From: a bacterium | GTDB taxonomy: Bacteria; Actinomycetota; Acidimicrobiia; Acidimicrobiales; Ilumatobacteraceae | Assembly (NCBI GenBank): GCA_029978815.1 | Contig: JAPOIQ010000058.1 | Span: forward strand, 1-6,713 | DNA: 6,713 nucleotides | Direction of reading: 5' to 3' | In this document: positions 1-6,713 of the stretch, one piece after another | Position numbering within the stretch: the first letter of the stretch is position 1 | How the letters are laid out: the number at the start of each line of letters is the position of its first letter | Translations under genes and position numbers: made by a program | Notes under the pieces: generated by a model | Told to the model about the DNA's origin: nothing | The model's database searches: none | Seen by the model: the letters and a program-made list of their open reading frames with translations, nothing else

Positions 1-54
1 CCGCCGAATCGTGACATCACCAACCTGCCATTCAAGGTGCCGGCATTCCCCCAT
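1..54 (-). CDS. N-terminal fragment of a divergent gene, possibly MBL-fold metallo-hydrolase (partial)
   Basis: An open minus-strand frame begins with ATG at 54-52 and runs off the left edge after 18 codons. It contains the segment WQVGDVTIRR. N-termini of this form (W-x-V-G-D-V-x-I-x-R) are common at the first beta strand of metallo-beta-lactamase-fold hydrolases in actinobacteria, which is the only basis for the product guess. The zinc-binding HxHxDH motif would lie outside the window, so function cannot be confirmed. In-frame alternatives are GTG at 63-61 and ATG at 81-79. I prefer ATG at 54 because a TAGGGT hexamer at 67-62 sits 7 nt upstream, as in a leaderless promoter. The same stretch, AGGGTGA, could instead serve as a ribosome binding site. 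It is transcribed divergently from the aminopeptidase gene. The gene is moderately likely and the family assignment is tentative. Confidence 0.42.
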   Translation of the reverse strand, partial: MGECRHLEWQVGDVTIRR

Positions 55-61
55 CCATCTC

Positions 62-67
62 ACCCTA
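62..67 (-). promoter_or_regulatory. Candidate -10 element (TAGGGT) of a leaderless promoter for the left-edge gene
   Basis: Read on the minus strand, TAGGGT fits the actinobacterial TANNNT -10 consensus and lies exactly 7 nt before the ATG at 54. This would place the transcript start at or next to the A of the start codon. No convincing -35 box is seen 16-18 nt upstream, which is not unusual for actinobacterial promoters. The hexamer overlaps an AGGGTGA that could act as a ribosome binding site if transcription starts further upstream, so the assignment is uncertain. Confidence 0.3.
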
Positions 68-99
68 CGATGACGAGACATCGCGCTGCGAGCCGCCAC

Positions 100-110
100 C
101 CAACCGTTGG
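100..110. repeat. 11-bp inverted repeat CCAAC-C-GTTGG, possible operator
   Basis: Two perfect 5-bp arms flank one central base, midway between the divergent start codons. This suits a dimeric repressor site, or a small hairpin in either transcript. It lies inside the longer 91-96/119-124 pairing. An 11-bp palindrome can arise by chance in a region this size, so the operator reading is only a suggestion. Confidence 0.25.
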
Positions 111-157
111 CGCTCACAGCGGCTGACACGGACTGATCGCGAGAAGTGCGTCCGACC

Positions 158-163
158 TAGACT
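158..163 (+). promoter_or_regulatory. Candidate -10 element (TAGACT) for the M18 aminopeptidase gene
   Basis: TAGACT matches the TANNNT -10 pattern and would start a transcript near base 170, giving a leader of about 65 nt. No good TTGACA-like box is found at the standard distance; CTGACA at 123-128 is about 29 nt away, which is too far. A GAGGA ribosome binding site at 218-222 stands 12 nt before the ATG, so this gene, unlike some neighbours, seems to have a true leader. Confidence 0.25.
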
Positions 164-234
164 TTCCACACGTAATTCTGTGAGGGGCCCACTCCTGTGT
201 AGCCGCTCACATCCGTTGAGGACGCGCTGAACAT

Positions 235-1500
235 ATGACACCAACTTCGAGCAACATCACCATTGACGATTGCATGCGGTTGCTCGATGCGTCACCGTCC
301 CCATTTCATGCGGTCGACGAGTGTGCGCAACGACTCCGCTCAGCAGGGGCAACCGAGTTATTCCTGACCGATGAGTGGAACTCCGCTGCCGTTGATGGCT
401 TTTGTTTCATCCGCAGAGATGGAGCGCTCATCGCCTGGAAAGCACCAAACACATCAGAATTAGCGCCACCAATGCTGCTTGTCGGCGCCCACACCGATTC
501 ACCATGTTTCAAGTTGAAACCAAACCCTGACACCTACCATCACGGCTGGCACCAACTTTCAGTTGAGGTGTACGGCGGGATACTCAACAACTCCTGGCTC
601 GACCGCGACTTGGGTTTGGCGGGAAGAGTCGTCAGCAAGTCAGGTGAAACCGCTCTTGTTCGTTCTGATCCAATCGCTCGAATCCCCCAGCTCGCGATTC
701 ATCTCGACCGCGGTGTCAACGAAGGACTCCGGCTTGATCCACAGGCTCACCTCATGCCGATCTGGGCAATTGGTGATGCAACCCCAGCGGTCGTTGAGCA
801 CCTCCACCAACTCTCCGGTCTCGACTCGGTGGCGTGGTGGGATATCTCCCTGTTCGACACCCAACCCGCTGCTCGACTCGGAGCCAACCAAGAGCTCTTG
901 GCATCTGGCCGACTCGACAACCTACTTTCATGCTGGGCAGCTGTTACCGCGTTATGCGAGACCGCGGCCTCTGAGCATCTTCAGGTTGTTGTTCTCAACG
1001 ATCATGAAGAGGTTGGCTCCGCAAGCACGACAGGAGCGGCGGGACCAACCCTCGAGCAGGTGCTCACAAGAATCGTCGCCGCACGAGGGGGCACGACGGC
1101 AGACCTTGCGCGGTCGCTCAGCCGCTCGATGTGTATCTCAGCTGACAATGCCCATGCGATCCACCCGAACTATGCCGACCGTCACGATCACGGGCACGCA
1201 CCGGTTGTGAACCAAGGTCCTGCAATCAAACTCAATGTGAATCAGCGTTACGCAACGTCGTCAACATCTGCACAGCGGTATGCAGCTATCTGTGAGTCGG
1301 CCGGCCTTCCAACTCAGGTGTTCTCCTCTCGGAACAACATTCCCTGCGGTTCAACAATTGGCCCGATCACTGCCACCCGCCTTGGAATCGACACCATCGA
1401 CATCGGAGTGCCGCAACTATCAATGCACTCGGCCCGCGAACTGTGCGGGGTTGACGACCCCGTGACGCTCGCTCAGTCGTTCGTTGCGTTCTGGTCCTGA
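235..1500 (+). CDS. M18 family aminopeptidase (aspartyl aminopeptidase-like, PepC/ApeB type)
   Basis: A cytosolic zinc exopeptidase that removes N-terminal residues, typically acidic ones in this family, from peptides during protein turnover. At 421 residues it matches the usual bacterial M18 length. The M18 metal-site motifs are all present: H86 in AHTDSP, D228 in GRLDNL, E258/E259 in NDHEEVGS, D304 in SADNAHAIHPN and H398 in MHSARE. The first glutamate pair supplies the catalytic base and a metal ligand, and D228 is the expected bridging aspartate. A mid-protein insertion (about residues 90-220) corresponds to the dimerisation domain of this family. No signal peptide or membrane segment is seen. 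The ATG at 235 follows GAGGA at 218-222, spaced 12 nt; the sequence motif SPSPFHAV near residue 20 is typical of the N-terminus, so the start is sound. The gene stands alone on this strand and its last 28 nt overlap the 3' end of the convergent acyltransferase gene. The family is certain; exact residue preference is not. Confidence 0.95.
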   Translation: MTPTSSNITIDDCMRLLDASPSPFHAVDECAQRLRSAGATELFLTDEWNSAAVDGFCFIRRDGALIAWKAPNTSELAPPMLLVGAHTDSPCFKLKPNPDTYHHGWHQLSVEVYGGILNNSWLDRDLGLAGRVVSKSGETALVRSDPIARIPQLAIHLDRGVNEGLRLDPQAHLMPIWAIGDATPAVVEHLHQLSGLDSVAWWDISLFDTQPAARLGANQELLASGRLDNLLSCWAAVTALCETAASEHLQVVVLNDHEEVGSASTTGAAGPTLEQVLTRIVAARGGTTADLARSLSRSMCISADNAHAIHPNYADRHDHGHAPVVNQGPAIKLNVNQRYATSSTSAQRYAAICESAGLPTQVFSSRNNIPCGSTIGPITATRLGIDTIDIGVPQLSMHSARELCGVDDPVTLAQSFVAFWS

Positions 1501-2201
1501 GCGACTTCGGGCGGATACGACCAACCAACTCCAACCATCGACATATCGAACAAACGCTGCAATGCTGCATGCAATGTGGCGCTCTGCTCAGCAATTGCGC
1601 TTCTCGGCACTCGACTGCTCTCACCGGTGGGAATATTTGGCTGAATTGGCTCACCAATCACAACACGGACTTTCCGCGGATAGATGAACTTCGCGGATTT
1701 CGGCATGACCTTTTCTGATCCACCGATGCCGACCGGAATAATCGGCACCCCAGCCTTCAAAGCGATATACACCGCTCCATCGAACATCGGCTGAACGACG
1801 GGACCGGATTTTCGTTCGCCCTCCGGGAACAAGACCAGCGGTTCACCGGCTTCAAGGACCGCTACCGCTCGCTTCATCGCCTCGCGGTCAGCAGCGCCTC
1901 TGGTCACGGGGATCGCGCCCAACGATGACAGTACCCAGCCAAACCATTTCGATGCCCACATCGAATCTTTTCCGAGAAACCTGAGTCGCCGAGTGGTCAC
2001 ACAGCCAGCGATTGGGGTGTCGATATACGACCTGTGCACCGGCGCGAGTACGTACGGTCCGGTTGGTGGCAAATTCTCACGCCCCACAATCGACATTCTC
2101 GTGTAGACCCGCGTGCCGCCAGACACAATGAAGCGACCGAAACGGTAGAACACCTTGGAGGGCAGCGATTGGCCGACGACAAAGGTCTGATGCCGTGTCA
2201 T
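1473..2201 (-). CDS. plsC: 1-acyl-sn-glycerol-3-phosphate acyltransferase (PlsC/AGPAT family)
   Basis: Predicted to transfer an acyl group to lysophosphatidic acid, giving phosphatidic acid, the precursor of CDP-diacylglycerol and membrane phospholipids, at the inner face of the membrane. The 242 residues carry the acyltransferase blocks in order: HRSYID (H56 and D61 of HX4D), GAIPVTR (95-101), FPEGERKSG (125-133, glycerophosphate binding) and VPIIPVGI (152-159). The usual FPEGTRS has a Glu in place of Thr here, a variant that occurs in this family. Length is typical for PlsC. No strong transmembrane helix is obvious, so membrane association is probably peripheral. ATG at 2201 lies 4 nt after the cmk stop. 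GAAAGG in the end of cmk is a plausible ribosome binding site; the nearer AGGA is too close. It is the last gene of the guaB1-cmk-plsC cluster. Its final 28 nt overlap the end of the convergent aminopeptidase gene. The substrate is inferred from family; related lysophospholipid or other acyl acceptors are possible. Confidence 0.9.
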   Translation of the reverse strand: MTRHQTFVVGQSLPSKVFYRFGRFIVSGGTRVYTRMSIVGRENLPPTGPYVLAPVHRSYIDTPIAGCVTTRRLRFLGKDSMWASKWFGWVLSSLGAIPVTRGAADREAMKRAVAVLEAGEPLVLFPEGERKSGPVVQPMFDGAVYIALKAGVPIIPVGIGGSEKVMPKSAKFIYPRKVRVVIGEPIQPNIPTGESSRVPRSAIAEQSATLHAALQRLFDMSMVGVGWSYPPEVAQDQNATND

Positions 2202-2205
2202 GTTC

Positions 2206-4335
<2,130 letters not shown>

Positions 4336-4336
4336 C

Positions 4337-4376
4337 GTGACATCGTGCATTTCCTCGGCGTAAATCCGTCTAGTGT
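4337..4376 (+). promoter_or_regulatory. Candidate promoter elements of the hydrolase-Sua5 pair
   Basis: TAGTGT at 4371-4376 fits the TANNNT -10 pattern and stands 8 nt before the ATG at 4385, so the transcript could start at the ATG itself (leaderless). No Shine-Dalgarno sequence precedes that ATG, which supports this reading. A competing promoter is GTGACA (4337-4342) with GTAAAT (4360-4365) at a 17-nt spacing, starting transcription near 4372, which would suit the GTG at 4373. The region abuts the oppositely oriented guaB1 promoter. Confidence 0.4.
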
Positions 4377-4384
4377 CATCACCC

Positions 4385-5092
4385 ATGGCTGACACCAACG
4401 ACAACACCCCGGTTATGTGCGTCCACGGCTGGGGAGGATCGTTTACGACCACCTGGGAGCGCAATGGATTCACAGCACTTCTCGGGGACGCCGGTCGACC
4501 GGTGATCGGCGTTGACTTACTCGGTCATGGCACTGCGCCAAAACCGCATGAGCCAGAGGCCTATGCCGATCTCACGACTCGCGTCGTCGAGGCGTTGCCC
4601 GAGGACGGGACTCCGATCGATGCGGTTGGGTTCTCGATGGGAGCACTCACACTCTTACGAACCGCAACAGAGCATCCTGGCGCGTTCCGCCGACTCGTTC
4701 TTGCTGGCATCGGCAAAAACGTGTTCGAACGAGATGATGAGCGATCAGCAAAAATCATTGCCGCCGTCGATGGCGACGGCGACCCTGAAGACAATGTCTC
4801 TCGTCTTTTCGCTCAATATGCGGGCCAAGCCGGCAATGATGCAGCCGCCCTGTCCGCAGTGCTCAAGCAACCCCAACGAATTCGACTCACCACCGACGTG
4901 CTCTCGACTGTCACATGCGAGACATTGGTCATTGTTGGAGACAAAGATTTTGTCTTCCCGGCAGATCAACTCGTCGATGCACTGCCCAACGCCACGGGCA
5001 AAGTTCTTAAAAACATCGACCACTTCGCCACCCCGGAGTCATTCGACTTCGTCGATGCAGTGCTCGAGTTTCTTGACGCCATCCCGACGTGA
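4385..5092 (+). CDS. Alpha/beta-fold hydrolase, substrate unknown
   Basis: A small cytosolic alpha/beta hydrolase of 235 residues. The oxyanion-hole strand is VMCVHGWGG (10-18), DLLGHG (44-49) is the following conserved turn, and the nucleophile elbow is GFSMGA with S84. The acid is probably D188 in VGDKD and the base H213 in NIDHFATP, completing the catalytic triad. The cap region between about 110 and 170 is short, charged and of no type I recognise, so esterase, lipase, thioesterase or other ester/amide hydrolase activity cannot be separated. There is no signal peptide. I take ATG at 4385 as the start because of the TAGTGT element 8 nt upstream and the absence of a ribosome binding site. 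An in-frame GTG at 4373 would add four residues (MSSP). The stop overlaps the Sua5 start by 4 nt (GTGA), so the two genes are very probably co-transcribed, yet no shared pathway is obvious. Confidence 0.88.
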   Translation: MADTNDNTPVMCVHGWGGSFTTTWERNGFTALLGDAGRPVIGVDLLGHGTAPKPHEPEAYADLTTRVVEALPEDGTPIDAVGFSMGALTLLRTATEHPGAFRRLVLAGIGKNVFERDDERSAKIIAAVDGDGDPEDNVSRLFAQYAGQAGNDAAALSAVLKQPQRIRLTTDVLSTVTCETLVIVGDKDFVFPADQLVDALPNATGKVLKNIDHFATPESFDFVDAVLEFLDAIPT

Positions 5093-6039
5093 GCCCGACA
5101 TCGGTTGCAGTCACCACCGACGTATCTCGGGCAGTGCGAGCATTACAGTCCGGCGGTCTTGTCGCGATTACAACCGAAACGGTCTACGGACTCGCTGCAG
5201 ACGTTTCGCAGCCGTCGGCGGTTGAACGAATTTTCACAACCAAAAATCGACCGGCGGGCCATCCGCTCATTATTCACGTTGCAGACCTCACAACCGCTGA
5301 AAGATGGGCCGACCTCAGTTCTCCGATCGCCCAACAACTCGCAACAACATGTTGGCCAGGGCCTCTCACGCTGCTCGCTCCCCGCCACGAGCGAGTGCCC
5401 GACATCGTCACCGGGGGCAGAACATCGGTAGGCATTCGAGTTCCTGCCCATCCGCTTACTCGTTCGCTACTCGAAGAGCATGGTGGCGCCATCGCTGCGC
5501 CTTCGGCCAACCGGTTTGGCAAGATCAGCCCGACCTCTGCGCAACATGTCATCGATGACGTCGGCGACTACCTCGATCCTGAACGCGACCTTATTCTCGA
5601 TGGCGGCTCGTGCGGAGTTGGCCTCGAGAGCACCATCGTCGACATAACGACCACACCACCACAGCTCTTGCGGCCAGGCGGAATCCCCACTGAAGACATC
5701 ATCAGCCTCATCGGGAATGTTGAAGGAGCATCCGGTCCCTCACGAGCGGCCGGGATGATGGTGTCGCACTACGCACCGCAGACCCCAATAATGCTGATCG
5801 AACAGGGCGACCCACTACCCGAACTCAACCCCACCGACATGCATGTCATCGATCGAACAGACGATCTTGCAGAAGCCGCCCGCAAGTTGTATTCCGATCT
5901 ACGTGACGCAGACACCGCCGGTGTCAGCCTCATCGTTGCAGTTATGCCACCCGCTATCGGGCTTGGCCACGCACTTCGAGACCGACTCACCAAGGCCGCT
6001 GCTGATCACCGTCCAGATTCTGCCAGTCCAATTGATTGA
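5089..6039 (+). CDS. L-threonylcarbamoyladenylate synthase, Sua5 type
   Basis: Makes threonylcarbamoyl-AMP from threonine, bicarbonate and ATP, the activated donor for t6A37 of ANN-decoding tRNAs; TsaD with its partners then transfers the group. The 316 residues comprise a YrdC/TsaC domain (about 8-205) and a C-terminal Sua5 domain (about 230-316), joined by a linker with SHYAP (226-230). That makes it the longer Sua5 form, not the minimal TsaC. Signature residues are TETVYGLA (29-36), K52 and R54 in KNRPAGHPL, GIRVPAHP (115-122) and S139/N141 in PSANRFGKISPT. The GTG start at 5089 overlaps the hydrolase stop as GTGA. No ribosome binding site precedes it, so translation probably depends on coupling. 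The tsaB, tsaD and tsaE genes are not nearby. The C-terminal coding end overlaps the convergent J-protein gene by 53 nt; the C-terminal domain looks somewhat short but complete. Confidence 0.93.
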   Translation: MSPTSVAVTTDVSRAVRALQSGGLVAITTETVYGLAADVSQPSAVERIFTTKNRPAGHPLIIHVADLTTAERWADLSSPIAQQLATTCWPGPLTLLAPRHERVPDIVTGGRTSVGIRVPAHPLTRSLLEEHGGAIAAPSANRFGKISPTSAQHVIDDVGDYLDPERDLILDGGSCGVGLESTIVDITTTPPQLLRPGGIPTEDIISLIGNVEGASGPSRAAGMMVSHYAPQTPIMLIEQGDPLPELNPTDMHVIDRTDDLAEAARKLYSDLRDADTAGVSLIVAVMPPAIGLGHALRDRLTKAAADHRPDSASPID

Positions 6040-6568
6040 GCTGATCGATCCAGAGGTCTCGAATGACCTCAACATCTATTGCTAACGCACTTTCTCTCAT
6101 CACTGACACCGTCACTGTTGTCGACCCAGCGTCAGGAACGAGTTCGAGACGACACCAGGCCGAATACGGCACTTCCAGGCGCGCCTCCAGCAGGTATGGC
6201 GGATCCTCGTCGATGAGTTCCCCGATCCAGGTCGTCACAATTCGAAGTGCCTCCCACGCTTCGACCGGAAGGACGTCGATCGTGAACGAAGGATGGTCTC
6301 TCTGCACTGACTGCGGACCGCGTTTGGGTTGCTCTCGATTTGGCCGTTCGTCTGAGTGCTTCTCGTTTTGCCGGCTCTCAACATGCGCAAGCGCAATATC
6401 TCCAGCTCGATTCACCTCAGCCATCGACGAAAGGTCTCCACCCGCCCGGTCTGGGTGCAACTCGCGGGCCAGTCGACGGCGAGCCGCGATGACGTCATCT
6501 TTCGATGCGGTCACCGGCGAAAGACCGAGTTTCGAAAACGCGGCATCAATGGCTCGGTTTCGCACCAC
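5987..6568 (-). CDS. J-domain protein with an uncharacterised C-terminal domain
   Basis: 193 residues. The N-terminal part (about 6-62) is a J domain with the diagnostic HPD at 38-40 (ARELHPDRAGG), which should stimulate the ATPase of an Hsp70 (DnaK). It lacks the Gly/Phe region, zinc-finger CxxCxGxG repeats and C-terminal beta domains of true DnaJ, so it is a specialised class III-like J protein. Residues 63-92 form a charged Arg/Glu/Gln-rich linker. Residues 93-183 form a compact domain beginning SFTIDVLPVEAWEAL and including DEDPPYLLEA and WCRLELVPDAGSTTVTV; I recall similar sequences in Acidimicrobiia but know no function for it. GTG at 6568 is chosen because AGGTGA (6581-6576) lies 7 nt upstream; the next codon is also GTG (6565). 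The start is only 2 nt past the ctaA stop, so the genes are probably translationally coupled. Its 3' end overlaps the Sua5 gene tail by 53 nt. No membrane segment or signal peptide is seen. Confidence 0.85.
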   Translation of the reverse strand: MVRNRAIDAAFSKLGLSPVTASKDDVIAARRRLARELHPDRAGGDLSSMAEVNRAGDIALAHVESRQNEKHSDERPNREQPKRGPQSVQRDHPSFTIDVLPVEAWEALRIVTTWIGELIDEDPPYLLEARLEVPYSAWCRLELVPDAGSTTVTVSVMRESALAIDVEVIRDLWIDQLNQLDWQNLDGDQQRPW

Positions 6569-6570
6569 GT

Positions 6571-6713
6571 TTATCTCACCTGGAGGACTGCTGGACGGGC
6601 AGTGTCGAGCACCAGTTGGGTCGTCGCAACATACAACACCGATGCGCCTGCGACATGGGCAAGCACGAGCAACTCAGGGACGCCGGTGAAATATTGCACG
6701 TACCCGATGACCG
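6571..6713 (-). CDS. ctaA: Heme A synthase (COX15/CtaA family), C-terminal fragment (partial)
   Basis: A minus-strand frame enters from the right edge and ends with TAA at 6573-6571 after 46 visible codons. It reads GYVQYFTGVPELLVLAHVAG and continues through a hydrophobic stretch to a short polar tail. This is the characteristic end of actinobacterial heme A synthase: the GxxQYFxGxPxxLVxxH motif followed by the last transmembrane helix. The His in LAHVAG (visible residue 19) corresponds to a conserved heme-ligand histidine of this family. The enzyme is an integral membrane protein that oxidises the C8 methyl of heme O to make heme A for aa3-type cytochrome oxidase, so the host is expected to respire aerobically. 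The remaining, larger part and its promoter are outside the window. The J-protein gene starts 2 nt downstream. The fragment is short, but the motif match is good. Confidence 0.8.
   Translation of the reverse strand, partial: VIGYVQYFTGVPELLVLAHVAGASVLYVATTQLVLDTARPAVLQVR
6576..6581 (-). promoter_or_regulatory. Ribosome binding site of the J-protein gene inside the ctaA 3' end
   Basis: AGGTGA on the minus strand ends 7 nt before the GTG at 6568 and lies within the last codons of ctaA. It favours that GTG over the adjacent GTG at 6565 and implies that ribosomes finishing ctaA can reinitiate on the J-protein gene. Confidence 0.55.

Larger units (their letters stand above)
55..234. other. Divergent intergenic control region
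   Basis: About 180 nt separate the left-edge minus gene from the aminopeptidase gene. The region holds -10-like hexamers on both strands (67-62 minus, 158-163 plus), an odd palindrome at 100-110, and a possible 6-bp stem AGCCGC/GCGGCT (91-96 with 119-124) that encloses the palindrome. One plus-strand frame is open from base 1 to a stop at 124-126. Its His/Pro/Arg-rich translation resembles nothing I recognise, and I read it as the shadow of the minus gene and its leader. No RNA gene is seen. Confidence 0.5.

Noticed and set aside
1..126. Plus-strand open frame from the left edge to a TGA at 124-126, as the end of an upstream gene
   Set aside because: The His/Pro/Arg-rich product has no recognisable fold or motif, and the minus strand in the same place offers a more protein-like N-terminus with a start context. 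It remains a weak alternative.
563..1210. A 215-codon plus-strand open frame inside the aminopeptidase gene
   Set aside because: Ser/Arg/Thr-rich translation with no motif, fully covered by the M18 gene, which has all catalytic residues in its own frame.
4512..5225. A 237-codon plus-strand open frame across the hydrolase and the Sua5 start
   Set aside because: Low-complexity Ser/Arg/Pro-rich translation in an alternative frame of two well-supported genes.
6063..6689. A 208-codon plus-strand open frame antisense to the J-protein and ctaA genes, longer than the J gene itself
   Set aside because: Translation is Ser/Arg/Thr-rich without domain features, whereas the minus strand shows an HPD J domain and the ctaA C-terminal motif.

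Overview
This is a gene-dense chromosomal window of moderate GC (mid-50s by eye) from what looks like an actinomycetote, most likely of the class Acidimicrobiia. The pointers are an actinobacterial-type CBS-containing GuaB1 (IMPDH/GMP reductase family), an actinobacterial-style C-terminus of heme A synthase, frequent GTG starts, TANNNT-type -10 elements placed 7-8 nt before start codons (leaderless style), and a J-domain protein whose C-terminal half resembles what I recall from Acidimicrobiia. The lineage call is an inference from protein flavour, not a database result.

Layout from left to right. Bases 1-54 (minus) hold the first 18 codons of a gene leaving the window, possibly a metallo-beta-lactamase-fold hydrolase. 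Bases 55-234 are a divergent control region. Bases 235-1500 (plus) encode an M18 aminopeptidase with all zinc ligands present. A compact minus-strand cluster follows, transcribed leftward: guaB1 (4280-2844), cmk (2847-2206) and a PlsC-type acyltransferase (2201-1473). Its genes overlap by 4 nt or lie 4 nt apart, and the last one runs 28 nt into the tail of the aminopeptidase gene. A short divergent region (4281-4384) carries promoter-like elements for guaB1 and for a plus-strand pair: an alpha/beta hydrolase (4385-5092) and a Sua5/TsaC threonylcarbamoyladenylate synthase (5089-6039), overlapping by 4 nt. The Sua5 gene ends tail to tail, with a 53-nt overlap, against a minus-strand J-domain protein (6568-5987). 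That gene starts 2 nt after the stop of a ctaA/COX15 heme A synthase, of which only the last 46 codons are in the window.

How the genes work together. The guaB1-cmk-plsC cluster joins purine nucleotide interconversion, CMP recycling and phosphatidic acid synthesis. CMP is released whenever CDP-diacylglycerol is used, so cmk and plsC make metabolic sense together. The hydrolase and Sua5 genes are translationally coupled with no obvious shared pathway; Sua5 makes the precursor for the t6A tRNA modification. The ctaA and J-protein genes form a second coupled pair.

No tRNA, rRNA, CRISPR array, insertion sequence, phage gene or defence system was seen. The window is mainly housekeeping. The least explained element is the conserved-looking C-terminal domain of the J protein and its coupling to heme A synthase.
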